Part shown: positions 16,874-24,496 of the stretch, piece after piece | Position numbering within the stretch: position 1 is the first letter of the stretch | Layout: every line of letters begins with the position of its first letter | From: Tepiditoga spiralis | GTDB taxonomy: Bacteria > Thermotogota > Thermotogae > Petrotogales > Petrotogaceae | Assembly (NCBI RefSeq): GCF_014701195.1 | Contig: NZ_AP018712.1 | Span: 1,196,501 to 1,260,500, forward strand | Direction of reading: 5' to 3' | DNA: 64,000 bases | Notes under the pieces: model-generated | What the model saw: only the letters and a program-made list of their open reading frames with translations | Told to the model about the DNA's origin: nothing | Databases searched by the model: none | Program-made: the position numbers and the translations under genes

Positions 16874-17458
16874 ATGAAGAATAAATTATATTATAAGATT
16901 AAAAAATTTTTTTTGAGTTTAACTTTATTGTTTGCTTTTGTTGTGTTTGCAAATATAATGACTGTGTTGTATGTATCTAAAATAAATAATAAAAATTTAA
17001 AATCAGAAGTTCTTAATTATTATATAGAAAAAAATGTTAGTTATGATGATACAAGTGAATATTTACAAAAAACATATTATACCTGTGGACCAGCTGCATT
17101 GAACTATTTATTGTACTTATATGGAGTGAATACTACAGAAGAAAAATTAGCTACATTATCTAAAACAAATGAAAAAGGAACTACACTACTTAATTTAAAG
17201 TATGCAGCTGAAAGATGTGGTTTTAAAGCAAGAGGGCTCAAAGCTAACTTTGAATACTTAAAAGAAATAAGAAAACCAGTTATTACATATGTAAAAGGAA
17301 ACCACTACGTTGTAGTTGAAGACATAACAAATAAATATGTTAGTTTATTTGATCCAGACCCAGAGTATGGTGAAATACGAATTCCAATAAAAATCTTTAA
17401 AGAAGCTTGGAACAATATAGTGTTAAAAATAAACACAAAACCTTTGGTGATGAGATGA
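16874..17458 (+). CDS. Membrane-anchored C39-type peptidase
   Basis: The 194-residue protein has a basic N-terminus and one hydrophobic segment (about 12-34), so the rest should face outside the cytoplasm. The C39 catalytic set is complete: Q65 six residues before C71 (YYTCGPAAL), H144 (KGNHYVVVED) and D160 (LFDPD). C39 peptidases cut after Gly-Gly in leader peptides and are normally the N-terminal domain of bacteriocin ABC exporters. This one stands alone, with no transporter domains. GAGGAGAGAG precedes the ATG. A matching Gly-Gly substrate is encoded two genes downstream. The stop overlaps the next start. Confidence 0.85.
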   Translation: MKNKLYYKIKKFFLSLTLLFAFVVFANIMTVLYVSKINNKNLKSEVLNYYIEKNVSYDDTSEYLQKTYYTCGPAALNYLLYLYGVNTTEEKLATLSKTNEKGTTLLNLKYAAERCGFKARGLKANFEYLKEIRKPVITYVKGNHYVVVEDITNKYVSLFDPDPEYGEIRIPIKIFKEAWNNIVLKINTKPLVMR

Positions 17459-18924
17459 ATATAATATTATTAGCATTAAGCGGATTATTAGTATTCTTAA
17501 GTTACCCACCATTTGATTTTGGATTTTTAGGATACTTTGCGTTAATTCCATATTTTTATGTAGTGAAGAAAAATGAAAAAAGTTTAAGGTATGGATTTTT
17601 TGAAGGAACATTAATTGGAACAATTATTTTTTTATCAATATTACATATTCAAAGTGAAAGTATTTTAATTAATATTTTAATCTTTCTTTTATTAGTTAAT
17701 ATAATGGGAATTACTTTTATGATTTATACAATTATTGTAAAGATGATTTATAATAGTTTAAAAGTAAAAATACAAAAAATATGTATGATTTCTTTAGGAT
17801 GGATGGTCATAGAATTTATTACCAATAAAATGTTAGTAGGATTTACATTTTATGCAGGAATAACTCAACACAACAATGACTTAATGTTGTATTTATCTAA
17901 ATATATAGGATTGTATGGAATATCTTTTGTTGTTGTTTTAATAAATGTAATAATATTAGAAAGTATTTTGAAATTAAAGGAAAATAAAAAACTCAAAAAA
18001 AATGATATTAAATACATAATCTTTATATTGGGATTTTTTCTTGCATATTTTGTATTTAATAGTTTGAATGATATAAAAAATATAAATGGAATAAATATAA
18101 AAAAGAAAGAAACATTAAAAGTAAGACTAATACAAGGAAACATTACAGCAAAAGAATACAAAAAAGCAGAAGAAAAAAATAAAATGAAAAACATTTTTGA
18201 AAAATATATGAATCTAAGTATAAAAAACAATTCATCAGAATTAATAGTATGGCCAGAAACAGCAGTGCATAGATGGATAATGAGAATACCAGAATACAAA
18301 AATAAAATAATAAACATAGCAAAAACAAATAAAATTAATATATTATTTGGAACACCAGACCTTGAACCAAACGATGAAGAATACAACAGTGCATTTTTAA
18401 TTTCAAAAACAGGAAAAATATTAGGAAAGTACAATAAAAACTATACAGTACCATTTTATGAAAACTATTTTAAAAAAGGAAAGGAAATAAAACCATTTGA
18501 AATAAACAATATAAAAATAGGAGTAGAAATATGTTTTGAAGCATTTTTTCAAAATGTTTCAATTGAATTAAAACAAAAAGGTGCAGGAATAATATTTTTA
18601 TTATCAAACAATGGACTTTTTGGATATTCAAATATACCATACATAACATCAGCCTTCATGCAGTTTAGAGCAGTAGAAAATAACGTATATGTAGCACAAT
18701 TAATGAATACTGGAATAACCCAAATAATAAACAACAATGGAAAAGTTTTAAAAAAGACAAAACTATTTGAAACAAAAATAATTAATTATGAAATACCAGT
18801 AATACACAAACAAACAATTTATTCTAAGTATGGAGAAACAACCTATTATATTATAACTGTATTATTTTTAGTGATTATAATAGCTATGCTATTAAAAATA
18901 CAAATTAGGAGGAGAAAAAAGTGA
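17455..18924 (+). CDS. lnt: Apolipoprotein N-acyltransferase (Lnt) homologue
   Basis: The 489-residue protein starts at 17455, overlapping the preceding stop. An N-terminal set of about six to eight membrane helices is followed by a nitrilase-fold domain (residues 220-470) and a final helix. The catalytic triad is visible: E268 (WPETAV), K328 (YNKNYTVPF) and C360 (VEICFEAF). E. coli Lnt uses E267, K335 and C387 to put a third fatty acid on the N-terminal amine of lipoproteins. The location between a Gly-Gly peptidase and its presumed substrate suggests a dedicated enzyme acylating new N-termini. A housekeeping role is also possible. Confidence 0.85.
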   Translation: MNIILLALSGLLVFLSYPPFDFGFLGYFALIPYFYVVKKNEKSLRYGFFEGTLIGTIIFLSILHIQSESILINILIFLLLVNIMGITFMIYTIIVKMIYNSLKVKIQKICMISLGWMVIEFITNKMLVGFTFYAGITQHNNDLMLYLSKYIGLYGISFVVVLINVIILESILKLKENKKLKKNDIKYIIFILGFFLAYFVFNSLNDIKNINGINIKKKETLKVRLIQGNITAKEYKKAEEKNKMKNIFEKYMNLSIKNNSSELIVWPETAVHRWIMRIPEYKNKIINIAKTNKINILFGTPDLEPNDEEYNSAFLISKTGKILGKYNKNYTVPFYENYFKKGKEIKPFEINNIKIGVEICFEAFFQNVSIELKQKGAGIIFLLSNNGLFGYSNIPYITSAFMQFRAVENNVYVAQLMNTGITQIINNNGKVLKKTKLFETKIINYEIPVIHKQTIYSKYGETTYYIITVLFLVIIIAMLLKIQIRRRKK

Positions 18925-19535
18925 AAAAAACAAAAAGAGGAATATCATGGTTAATATTATTCACCTTTATATTGACCATGATGCCAATGAACGCCTTTGC
19001 AACAACTAAAAAAGATGTATCAGTAAAAAGTATGTCAGATTCACAAATGTCTGCCGTTGTTGGGGGGGTGAGTCCAAAAAAACCTTCTAAACCAAAACCA
19101 AAAATAGAAACAAGGTATTTTCATGGAGTTACTGCTGGAAGTGCAAAAATAATTTATAAAGGACCAGAAAAAATTGTTTCTGCAGCAGTAGATAATATGG
19201 ATTATAAAAATTTTTTGGATTATTCATTTGAAGTCAATGAATCTACTACCAATGAATTTACAGTTTCAGGAGAAGCTGAGTTCCTTGATTTTTGGAAGGC
19301 CAGTGGAGGATATACTCACCATAAAACTAAAAGTTATATTGGAAGTTTTGTAGCAAAAATCCCACCACGTCATCAAGGATTTATTGTTAAATATAAAGAA
19401 AAAATTGAATGGAGCGCCTATTCTAAAAAGATAATTTACAAAGATGGAGTGCCTGATAGTGAAGATAATCGAAAGGGAACTAAAATAAATATTTTAGATG
19501 TATATAGAGCTAAATATATAAAGATTAGTTATTAG
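18921..19535 (+). CDS. Sec-exported protein with internal double-glycine leader site
   Basis: This is a 204-residue protein with a GTG start behind AGGAGGAG. Residues 1-27 are a Sec signal peptide ending in AFA. Residues 38-49 read MSDSQMSAVVGG, which fits the bacteriocin leader pattern: hydrophobic at -12, -7 and -4, Ser at -11, Gly-Gly at -2/-1. A Lys/Pro linker then leads to a domain of about 140 residues rich in alternating polar and hydrophobic residues. Its serine/threonine-rich strands followed by a IPPRHQGFIV stretch faintly recall aerolysin/ETX-type pore formers. That resemblance is weak. It is the probable substrate of the C39 peptidase. Confidence 0.7.
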   Translation: MKKTKRGISWLILFTFILTMMPMNAFATTKKDVSVKSMSDSQMSAVVGGVSPKKPSKPKPKIETRYFHGVTAGSAKIIYKGPEKIVSAAVDNMDYKNFLDYSFEVNESTTNEFTVSGEAEFLDFWKASGGYTHHKTKSYIGSFVAKIPPRHQGFIVKYKEKIEWSAYSKKIIYKDGVPDSEDNRKGTKINILDVYRAKYIKISY

Positions 19536-19545
19536 AGGAGATAAA

Positions 19546-20529
19546 ATGAAAAAACTTTTATTTGGATTAATAATATTTTATAACATTGTCATTTTTTCAC
19601 AGAATTTGGTTTTAGTAAATAAATTTTATATAGATTCATCAAAAGTTGATTTGAATAAATATGCAGGAGTTATTGATGGAAATATTTATTCAATAGAAAA
19701 AATTAATCCATTGATAATAAAATCTTATAATATTTATAATGGACTTACAAAAGAATTTTTAAAATATTCTAAAAAAGTAGATATTTCAATAATAAAATAT
19801 GACTACTTAAAAAAACCTTACTATACAGAAATTTTTAAAATAATTGATGATAAAATTTATATAATAAGTATTGGTGAAAAATTATATAGTTTAGACACAA
19901 AAACACATGAAATAAAAGAGTTTGAATTAGAAAATAAAGAGCAAATTCTTGATTATTACGTATCTTTAGATACAACTAAAGATAAAAAAGATATATTTTT
20001 TATTAGTCCTAATAAAAATTTAGATATGATCCTATCACATTATAATACTAATTCAGGTTTTATAAAAAATATTTCAACTGGTTTTGGTGTAAAAAAAATT
20101 TTAGTTATAAAAAATAATGTATTTGTAATAAATTATGATGAGTTTTTGAAACGCCTAAGTATATCAAAATTTGATATGGATTTAAATAAAAGAACTTTCA
20201 TCAATAAGAAATATGATACTGGAAATTGTTTTGAATTACCTATAAAAATTAAACAAAAAAAATTATATAGCAATTATATTGATGATGAAGTAAAAGTTAT
20301 AAAATCAAAAGAATATATAGTAGTTATGAATGAAGAAAATTTCTATATTATAAGTACAAAAGTAGATGAGAATGGTTTTTCAAAAGTATTAAAGATAATT
20401 CCGATAAAAAAAATTATTGATAAAAAATTAAGTGATTTAAACAATTTAATATTAAGTTCTGATAATGAATATATATATTTATTTAACAAAGAAAGTTATA
20501 TTCTTTATACAATTAAATTAAAACTATAA
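19546..20529 (+). CDS. Secreted protein, possibly beta-propeller, module copy 1
   Basis: The 327-residue protein has a clear signal peptide (MKKLLFGLIIFYNIVIFSQ). I do not recognise a family. The mature part shows repeated beta-like units such as KIIDDKIYIISIGEKLYSLDT and SSDNEYIYLFNKESYILYTIKL, the rhythm of a propeller or WD-like repeat. It is rich in Lys, Asn and Ile. AGAGGAGAT precedes the ATG. It lies between the Gly-Gly substrate and a TolC-like gene, and the same position is taken by 22017-23054 in the second module. Confidence 0.65.
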   Translation: MKKLLFGLIIFYNIVIFSQNLVLVNKFYIDSSKVDLNKYAGVIDGNIYSIEKINPLIIKSYNIYNGLTKEFLKYSKKVDISIIKYDYLKKPYYTEIFKIIDDKIYIISIGEKLYSLDTKTHEIKEFELENKEQILDYYVSLDTTKDKKDIFFISPNKNLDMILSHYNTNSGFIKNISTGFGVKKILVIKNNVFVINYDEFLKRLSISKFDMDLNKRTFINKKYDTGNCFELPIKIKQKKLYSNYIDDEVKVIKSKEYIVVMNEENFYIISTKVDENGFSKVLKIIPIKKIIDKKLSDLNNLILSSDNEYIYLFNKESYILYTIKLKL

Positions 20530-20558
20530 AATAGGGAGTTATCCCTATTTTGTAGTTT
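20521..20558 (+). promoter_or_regulatory. Intra-operon hairpin
   Basis: The end of the upstream gene and the following bases form a stem of about 16 pairs (AAACTA / TAGTTT and AAAATAGGG / CCCTATTTT) with loop AGTTAT. No T-run follows, so it may moderate read-through or protect the upstream mRNA rather than stop transcription fully. Confidence 0.55.
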
Positions 20559-20597
20559 GAAAAACAAAATATAAATACAGAATTATTGGAGGGTTTT

Positions 20598-21740
20598 ATG
20601 AAAAAATCAATTATTATTTTTTTAGTCCTTTTGTCTATTAGTATGTTTTCTAATACAGTTTCTTTTTTTAAAGAATATTTTCTGAATTATTTTCAAAGTA
20701 ATGATAAATTTTCAACAACTTTTGCAAAAAAAAAGACAAAAAATTATGAAAATTTAAATTTTTCTACATATTTTGATTATCCATATGATGGCACATATTC
20801 AATAAATTTAAATTCTGGTATAAAAATTAATCTTTTCGATTATCAACAGTATTTAAAAAAAGAAATTTTTAATTACGAAAAAAATATATCTTTAGCTAAT
20901 ATTGAAGCAAGAAAAATGAATTATATTTTTAATTATTTTTTAGATTATCTTGAATATTTAAAAACAAAAAATATAAACGAAGAATTAAAAAGAGTATTAA
21001 ACTTTATAAATAAGAATAATCTCTTAAACAAGAATAAAATATTTTATGTTAGATTAAAAAACGAAATACTTGAAAATGAATATTATTGCAAAAAAATAAA
21101 AAGAGAAAAATATAACAATATTAAGAATTTATTTGGTTATCATATTTTAAAAGATAGTTTTATAAAAAATAGTTCAAATCTTAATTACATAAAAAAAAAT
21201 ATCATTAATAATCCAGATTATTCTTATAATAAAAATAATGAAGAAATAATTAAACTTAAAAATAATAAAGAAGATTTTTCTGTATATTTTGATTTGAATT
21301 ATAATTATAATAATTCCTGGGATTCTGAGAACACATTTAATAAAAATTTTTCATGCTCTTTGAATTTTGAAAAATCTTTTGAAATATTTGGAATATCCTT
21401 AAAAAATCATATTTCTATTTATCCAAATAAAATCTCAGCAAATATTTTTTTTATAGATTATGCAAATAAATTTTTATTAAACTCAAATAAGTTGAATAAT
21501 GTTTTAAATGAAAAAATAAAAGATTATTATTCATATTTTCAAAGACTAAATATTTTACTCACAAAATTAAAAAATTATAATGAAGTAATTAATATCCAAG
21601 AATTAAATACTATTAAAAATTTTTCTGAATATATAAAATTAATTAATGAATATTATAGTACATATTCTGAAATTTATAGGATATATTTAGGAATTTTAAT
21701 GCTTGGAAATTCAGATTTTATTTTAGATAATTTAAAATAA
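20598..21740 (+). CDS. TolC-like outer-membrane protein, module copy 1
   Basis: The 380-residue protein starts at the ATG after TTGGAGGG. A signal peptide (to about residue 20) is followed by a two-fold pattern. A beta-like stretch near residues 50-80 leads to long helices, then a second beta-like stretch (FSVYFDLNYNYNNSW, CSLNFEKSFEIFG) and long helices. That is the layout of TolC-type trimeric outer-membrane channels. Sequence identity is too low for me to name a family member. It could be the exit for the Gly-Gly substrate. Lys/Asn-rich composition like its neighbours. Confidence 0.55.
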   Translation: MKKSIIIFLVLLSISMFSNTVSFFKEYFLNYFQSNDKFSTTFAKKKTKNYENLNFSTYFDYPYDGTYSINLNSGIKINLFDYQQYLKKEIFNYEKNISLANIEARKMNYIFNYFLDYLEYLKTKNINEELKRVLNFINKNNLLNKNKIFYVRLKNEILENEYYCKKIKREKYNNIKNLFGYHILKDSFIKNSSNLNYIKKNIINNPDYSYNKNNEEIIKLKNNKEDFSVYFDLNYNYNNSWDSENTFNKNFSCSLNFEKSFEIFGISLKNHISIYPNKISANIFFIDYANKFLLNSNKLNNVLNEKIKDYYSYFQRLNILLTKLKNYNEVINIQELNTIKNFSEYIKLINEYYSTYSEIYRIYLGILMLGNSDFILDNLK

Positions 21741-21744
21741 ATAA

Positions 21745-21942
21745 AAGAAAATAATAGATACTGGTAAATCATTCACTTATATGGATTTTGGATATGGTGG
21801 ACTTGATTGTATGTTAGAAAGTGTGTATAGAGCAAAATACTTTTTAAAAGGTCCTTACCACGAAAAGAGTTATAGTATTTCTGTTGAGAAACCAACGAGA
21901 ACAAATAAATATGTTAAAATTTATTATAAGAAAGGATGGTAA
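21745..21942 (+). pseudogene. Remnant of a second Gly-Gly substrate gene
   Basis: An open stretch without a good start (first ATG at 21781, no ribosome site) encodes a C-terminal fragment with VYRAKY close to its end. It ends in KYVKIYYKKGW. The intact substrate at 18921-19535 ends VYRAKYIKISY. The match, the matching position before a secreted-protein gene, and the lack of a signal peptide or Gly-Gly site suggest a truncated paralogue. Only about 53-66 residues remain. The homology rests on a short motif and should be tested by alignment. Confidence 0.5.
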
Positions 21943-21948
21943 ATAATG

Positions 21949-21973
21949 AAGGTGCTTTATAATAAAGCGCCTT
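21949..21973 (+). promoter_or_regulatory. Hairpin between module copies
   Basis: AAGGTGCTTTAT and ATAAAGCGCCTT pair almost perfectly (one G-T). Only a short T stretch follows, so termination would be partial at best. It separates the substrate remnant from the second module. Confidence 0.45.
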
Positions 21974-22016
21974 TATGTTGAATCATATTAATATAAAAAA
22001 AGAGGTGAGAAATTAG

Positions 22017-23054
22017 ATGAAAAAAATTTTAGTATTTTTTATTATTTCAATAATTACTATAATTACACAAGGAGAATTTGTTAAATATGAATCCATATCT
22101 CTTAATAATAAAATAGATAAAGAATACAAATTTAATTTAAGAATAAATAAAAAAAAGGTTATTAAAAGAAAAGATGTAGATTTTATTTCATGTAAATTTG
22201 ATGTAAATAGCAAAGGTGAAATTTATTTAGGGCTGTATAGTGAACCAAGTATTTTAAAGTTCTTACCTGAAAAAAAAGAGTATATAAAGATAGAAAATGA
22301 AATAATACCTGATTATTATAGTGGTGGTGTTACTGTTGTATATTTAAGGGTTCTACCAAATGATAAGGTTATAGTTAAATCTTTAGATGGTATAGCAATA
22401 TTAAATAATGATAAGTTAGAAAAGTTTTATGAATTTCCTGGAACCTCAGTAGATGATTGGGCATATGATATTGTCAAAAAGAAAAAAAGGTCTGAAATTT
22501 ATTTTAATCCACCTATAACAAATGATCTTCATACAGATGTTGTGTATATTGAAAAAACAAAAGATGGATTGATAGAATTTAATCAAAAGACGGTTTATTA
22601 TTATAAAATAATTGGAAATAATTTTTATGGAGATTATAAAACTATTTATGAAAAAAAAGAAAAATGTAAATATTCATCGGATATAATTTTAAAAAGTAAT
22701 TCAAATAAATTATATAAAGTTATTTGGGACAACAAAGAAAGACTTTTGAAAATATTAGATGTAGAGAAAGGAACTATTAAAATATTGGATAATTATAAGT
22801 ATACAGCTACATATGATATTGATATGATAGATGATAATTTTTATATATTATATGAAAATTATGATAGTGAGGATTCAAATCGTAAGGATTTGAAAATATT
22901 AAAAATGGATAAGAATTTTAACATAATTTATGATTTTAGTGTAATGAAACAAAAATATTTTTATATTCCTGAGCTTAAAGTAAAAAAGATTAATGGAAAA
23001 ATATTTATATACATAAAAACTAAAGAAAGCATAAAAATTCTTTATGAAAATTAG
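22017..23054 (+). CDS. Secreted protein, possibly beta-propeller, module copy 2
   Basis: The 345-residue protein has a signal peptide (MKKILVFFIISIITIITQG) and repeated beta-rich units, for example FDVNSKGEIYLGLYSEPSILKF and MIDDNFYILYENYD. It resembles 19546-20529 in size, signal peptide, composition and position, though not obviously in detailed sequence. AGAGGTGAG precedes the ATG. I recognise no enzyme motif. Its constant pairing with a TolC-like protein suggests a secreted or surface partner of the exported substrate. Confidence 0.65.
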   Translation: MKKILVFFIISIITIITQGEFVKYESISLNNKIDKEYKFNLRINKKKVIKRKDVDFISCKFDVNSKGEIYLGLYSEPSILKFLPEKKEYIKIENEIIPDYYSGGVTVVYLRVLPNDKVIVKSLDGIAILNNDKLEKFYEFPGTSVDDWAYDIVKKKKRSEIYFNPPITNDLHTDVVYIEKTKDGLIEFNQKTVYYYKIIGNNFYGDYKTIYEKKEKCKYSSDIILKSNSNKLYKVIWDNKERLLKILDVEKGTIKILDNYKYTATYDIDMIDDNFYILYENYDSEDSNRKDLKILKMDKNFNIIYDFSVMKQKYFYIPELKVKKINGKIFIYIKTKESIKILYEN

Positions 23055-23077
23055 AAATTTAAAAAGGGAGAACTTTA

Positions 23078-24280
23078 ATGAGTAAAATACGAATAATAAT
23101 AGTCTTGTTTATTTTTTTGAATAGTATTATATTTGGAGAAAATTTAAATTATGAAAAATTTGACAAAGCAATTAAGTCTATGTATCTAAAAGAAGTTAAA
23201 AAGACTGAAGACATATTGAACAAGTATAAAATGTTTTTTCAAAATGTTTCGTATAATTTTGGAATAGATGGAGATTTTAGTAAACTTGATTTTACTACAT
23301 CACAAATCAATTTGAATTGGAATATTTTTTCAAGTGGTAAGAATATAGCAGAAATGAAGATAAATGAAGTTGTTAATAGAATAGAAGAATTATTAGATGA
23401 AAATAAGTATTTTAATAAATACATATCCTTGAGATATGAGTTTTTTAATAGGTATCAGATGCAAGAAAACTTAAAGTTATTAAATAAGTATTATGATGAA
23501 TTATTAAAGATAACACTACCACAAAATGAAATAGAAAAACTAAAATTAGAAAGAGAAAAAATAAGTACACAAATTCAAAAAAATGATTTAAAAGAATCTT
23601 TTGATAATCAAAATTTGAATGGTTTCATATTTTTAATTTTAAATAAGATGCAGGATGTTACTTTTACATATCCAAAAGAATATTATGAAATGAAAAAATT
23701 AAATGAATTATTGAATAGTTACAAATTAAAAGACTTTAAAGAGAACTATGAGTACTTAATAGCAAAGAAAGAAAAAGAACAAAATAAATATAGTAAAATA
23801 TTAACAAATAACAATGAAATAAACTTTAACTTAGGAGCAAATTATGATTTTAAAACAAATAATTATTCTCTATCATTTATGATGGATTATAATTATGATG
23901 TACCTTTTATAAACTTTTCAGGAAATGGTAATTATTCAAATGGACATTATAACATTTCCAGTACAATAAATCCAGTTATAAAAGAACAAAAAAAAGAAGA
24001 AAATGAAAAAACTTTAGGTGAAATTTTAGCTAAAGTACGAGATGATTACAATAAACTTCTCAACCAAATAGAAGCAACAGAAAATAATTTATACATAATA
24101 AATTTAGACATAAAAATATCTGAATTAGAATATGAAAAAAATAAAGAAAAAAAGACAGATTTAGAAAAAATTTTGAATGAAAGAAATATAGAAAGTACAA
24201 AATTGAATTATATTTTAAATGTTGTTAAATATAATTTATTGGTAAAAACACTGATAGATACTTACTATGAAAAAAAGTGA
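23078..24280 (+). CDS. TolC-like outer-membrane protein, module copy 2
   Basis: The 400-residue protein has a signal peptide of about 20 residues. Long helices alternate with two beta-like stretches (FDFTTSQINLNWNIFSSGKN region near residue 70, and INFNLGANYDF ... YSLSFMMDYNYD near residues 250-275). The C-terminal helices contain heptad-like segments (EKKTDLEKILNERNIESTKLNY). The layout matches TolC-type channel proteins and the copy at 20598-21740. GGGAGAA precedes the start. It ends the operon; a terminator follows 70 bases later. Confidence 0.6.
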   Translation: MSKIRIIIVLFIFLNSIIFGENLNYEKFDKAIKSMYLKEVKKTEDILNKYKMFFQNVSYNFGIDGDFSKLDFTTSQINLNWNIFSSGKNIAEMKINEVVNRIEELLDENKYFNKYISLRYEFFNRYQMQENLKLLNKYYDELLKITLPQNEIEKLKLEREKISTQIQKNDLKESFDNQNLNGFIFLILNKMQDVTFTYPKEYYEMKKLNELLNSYKLKDFKENYEYLIAKKEKEQNKYSKILTNNNEINFNLGANYDFKTNNYSLSFMMDYNYDVPFINFSGNGNYSNGHYNISSTINPVIKEQKKEENEKTLGEILAKVRDDYNKLLNQIEATENNLYIINLDIKISELEYEKNKEKKTDLEKILNERNIESTKLNYILNVVKYNLLVKTLIDTYYEKK

Positions 24281-24351
24281 TGAAATAATAAAAAAGATAG
24301 TAATGTTAGTGTGTGAATATAGACAAACGAAATATGTATTCAAAAAATATA

Positions 24352-24379
24352 ATCCCAGCATTGCTGGGATATTTTTTTA
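24352..24379 (+). terminator. Terminator at the end of the 16.9-24.3 kb operon
   Basis: ATCCCAGC, loop ATT, GCTGGGAT, then a T-run. Stem and flanks are the same as in the terminator of the AAA-ATPase gene at 16383-16410. Confidence 0.85.
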
Positions 24380-24496
24380 TAATAAAGAATATAAATTAAA
24401 ATTATTCTAATTAGTAAAAATATTTATTAAGTTATTCCAAGAATAGGTTTTTAGAGAGTAGGAATTTTTTTATGTTATAAAAAATTAATACTTTTG

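Noticed and set aside
17455-18924. Simple carbon-nitrogen hydrolase (nitrilase)
   Set aside because: The many N-terminal helices and a C-terminal helix around the nitrilase domain are the Lnt arrangement.
16874-19535. Ordinary bacteriocin ABC export locus
   Set aside because: The C39 peptidase has no transporter or ATPase domain, no immunity-like gene is evident, and the substrate has a Sec signal.
16411-24379. Prophage or insertion sequence
   Set aside because: There is no integrase, transposase, terminal inverted repeat, target duplication or phage structural gene. The region looks accessory but not like a standard mobile element.
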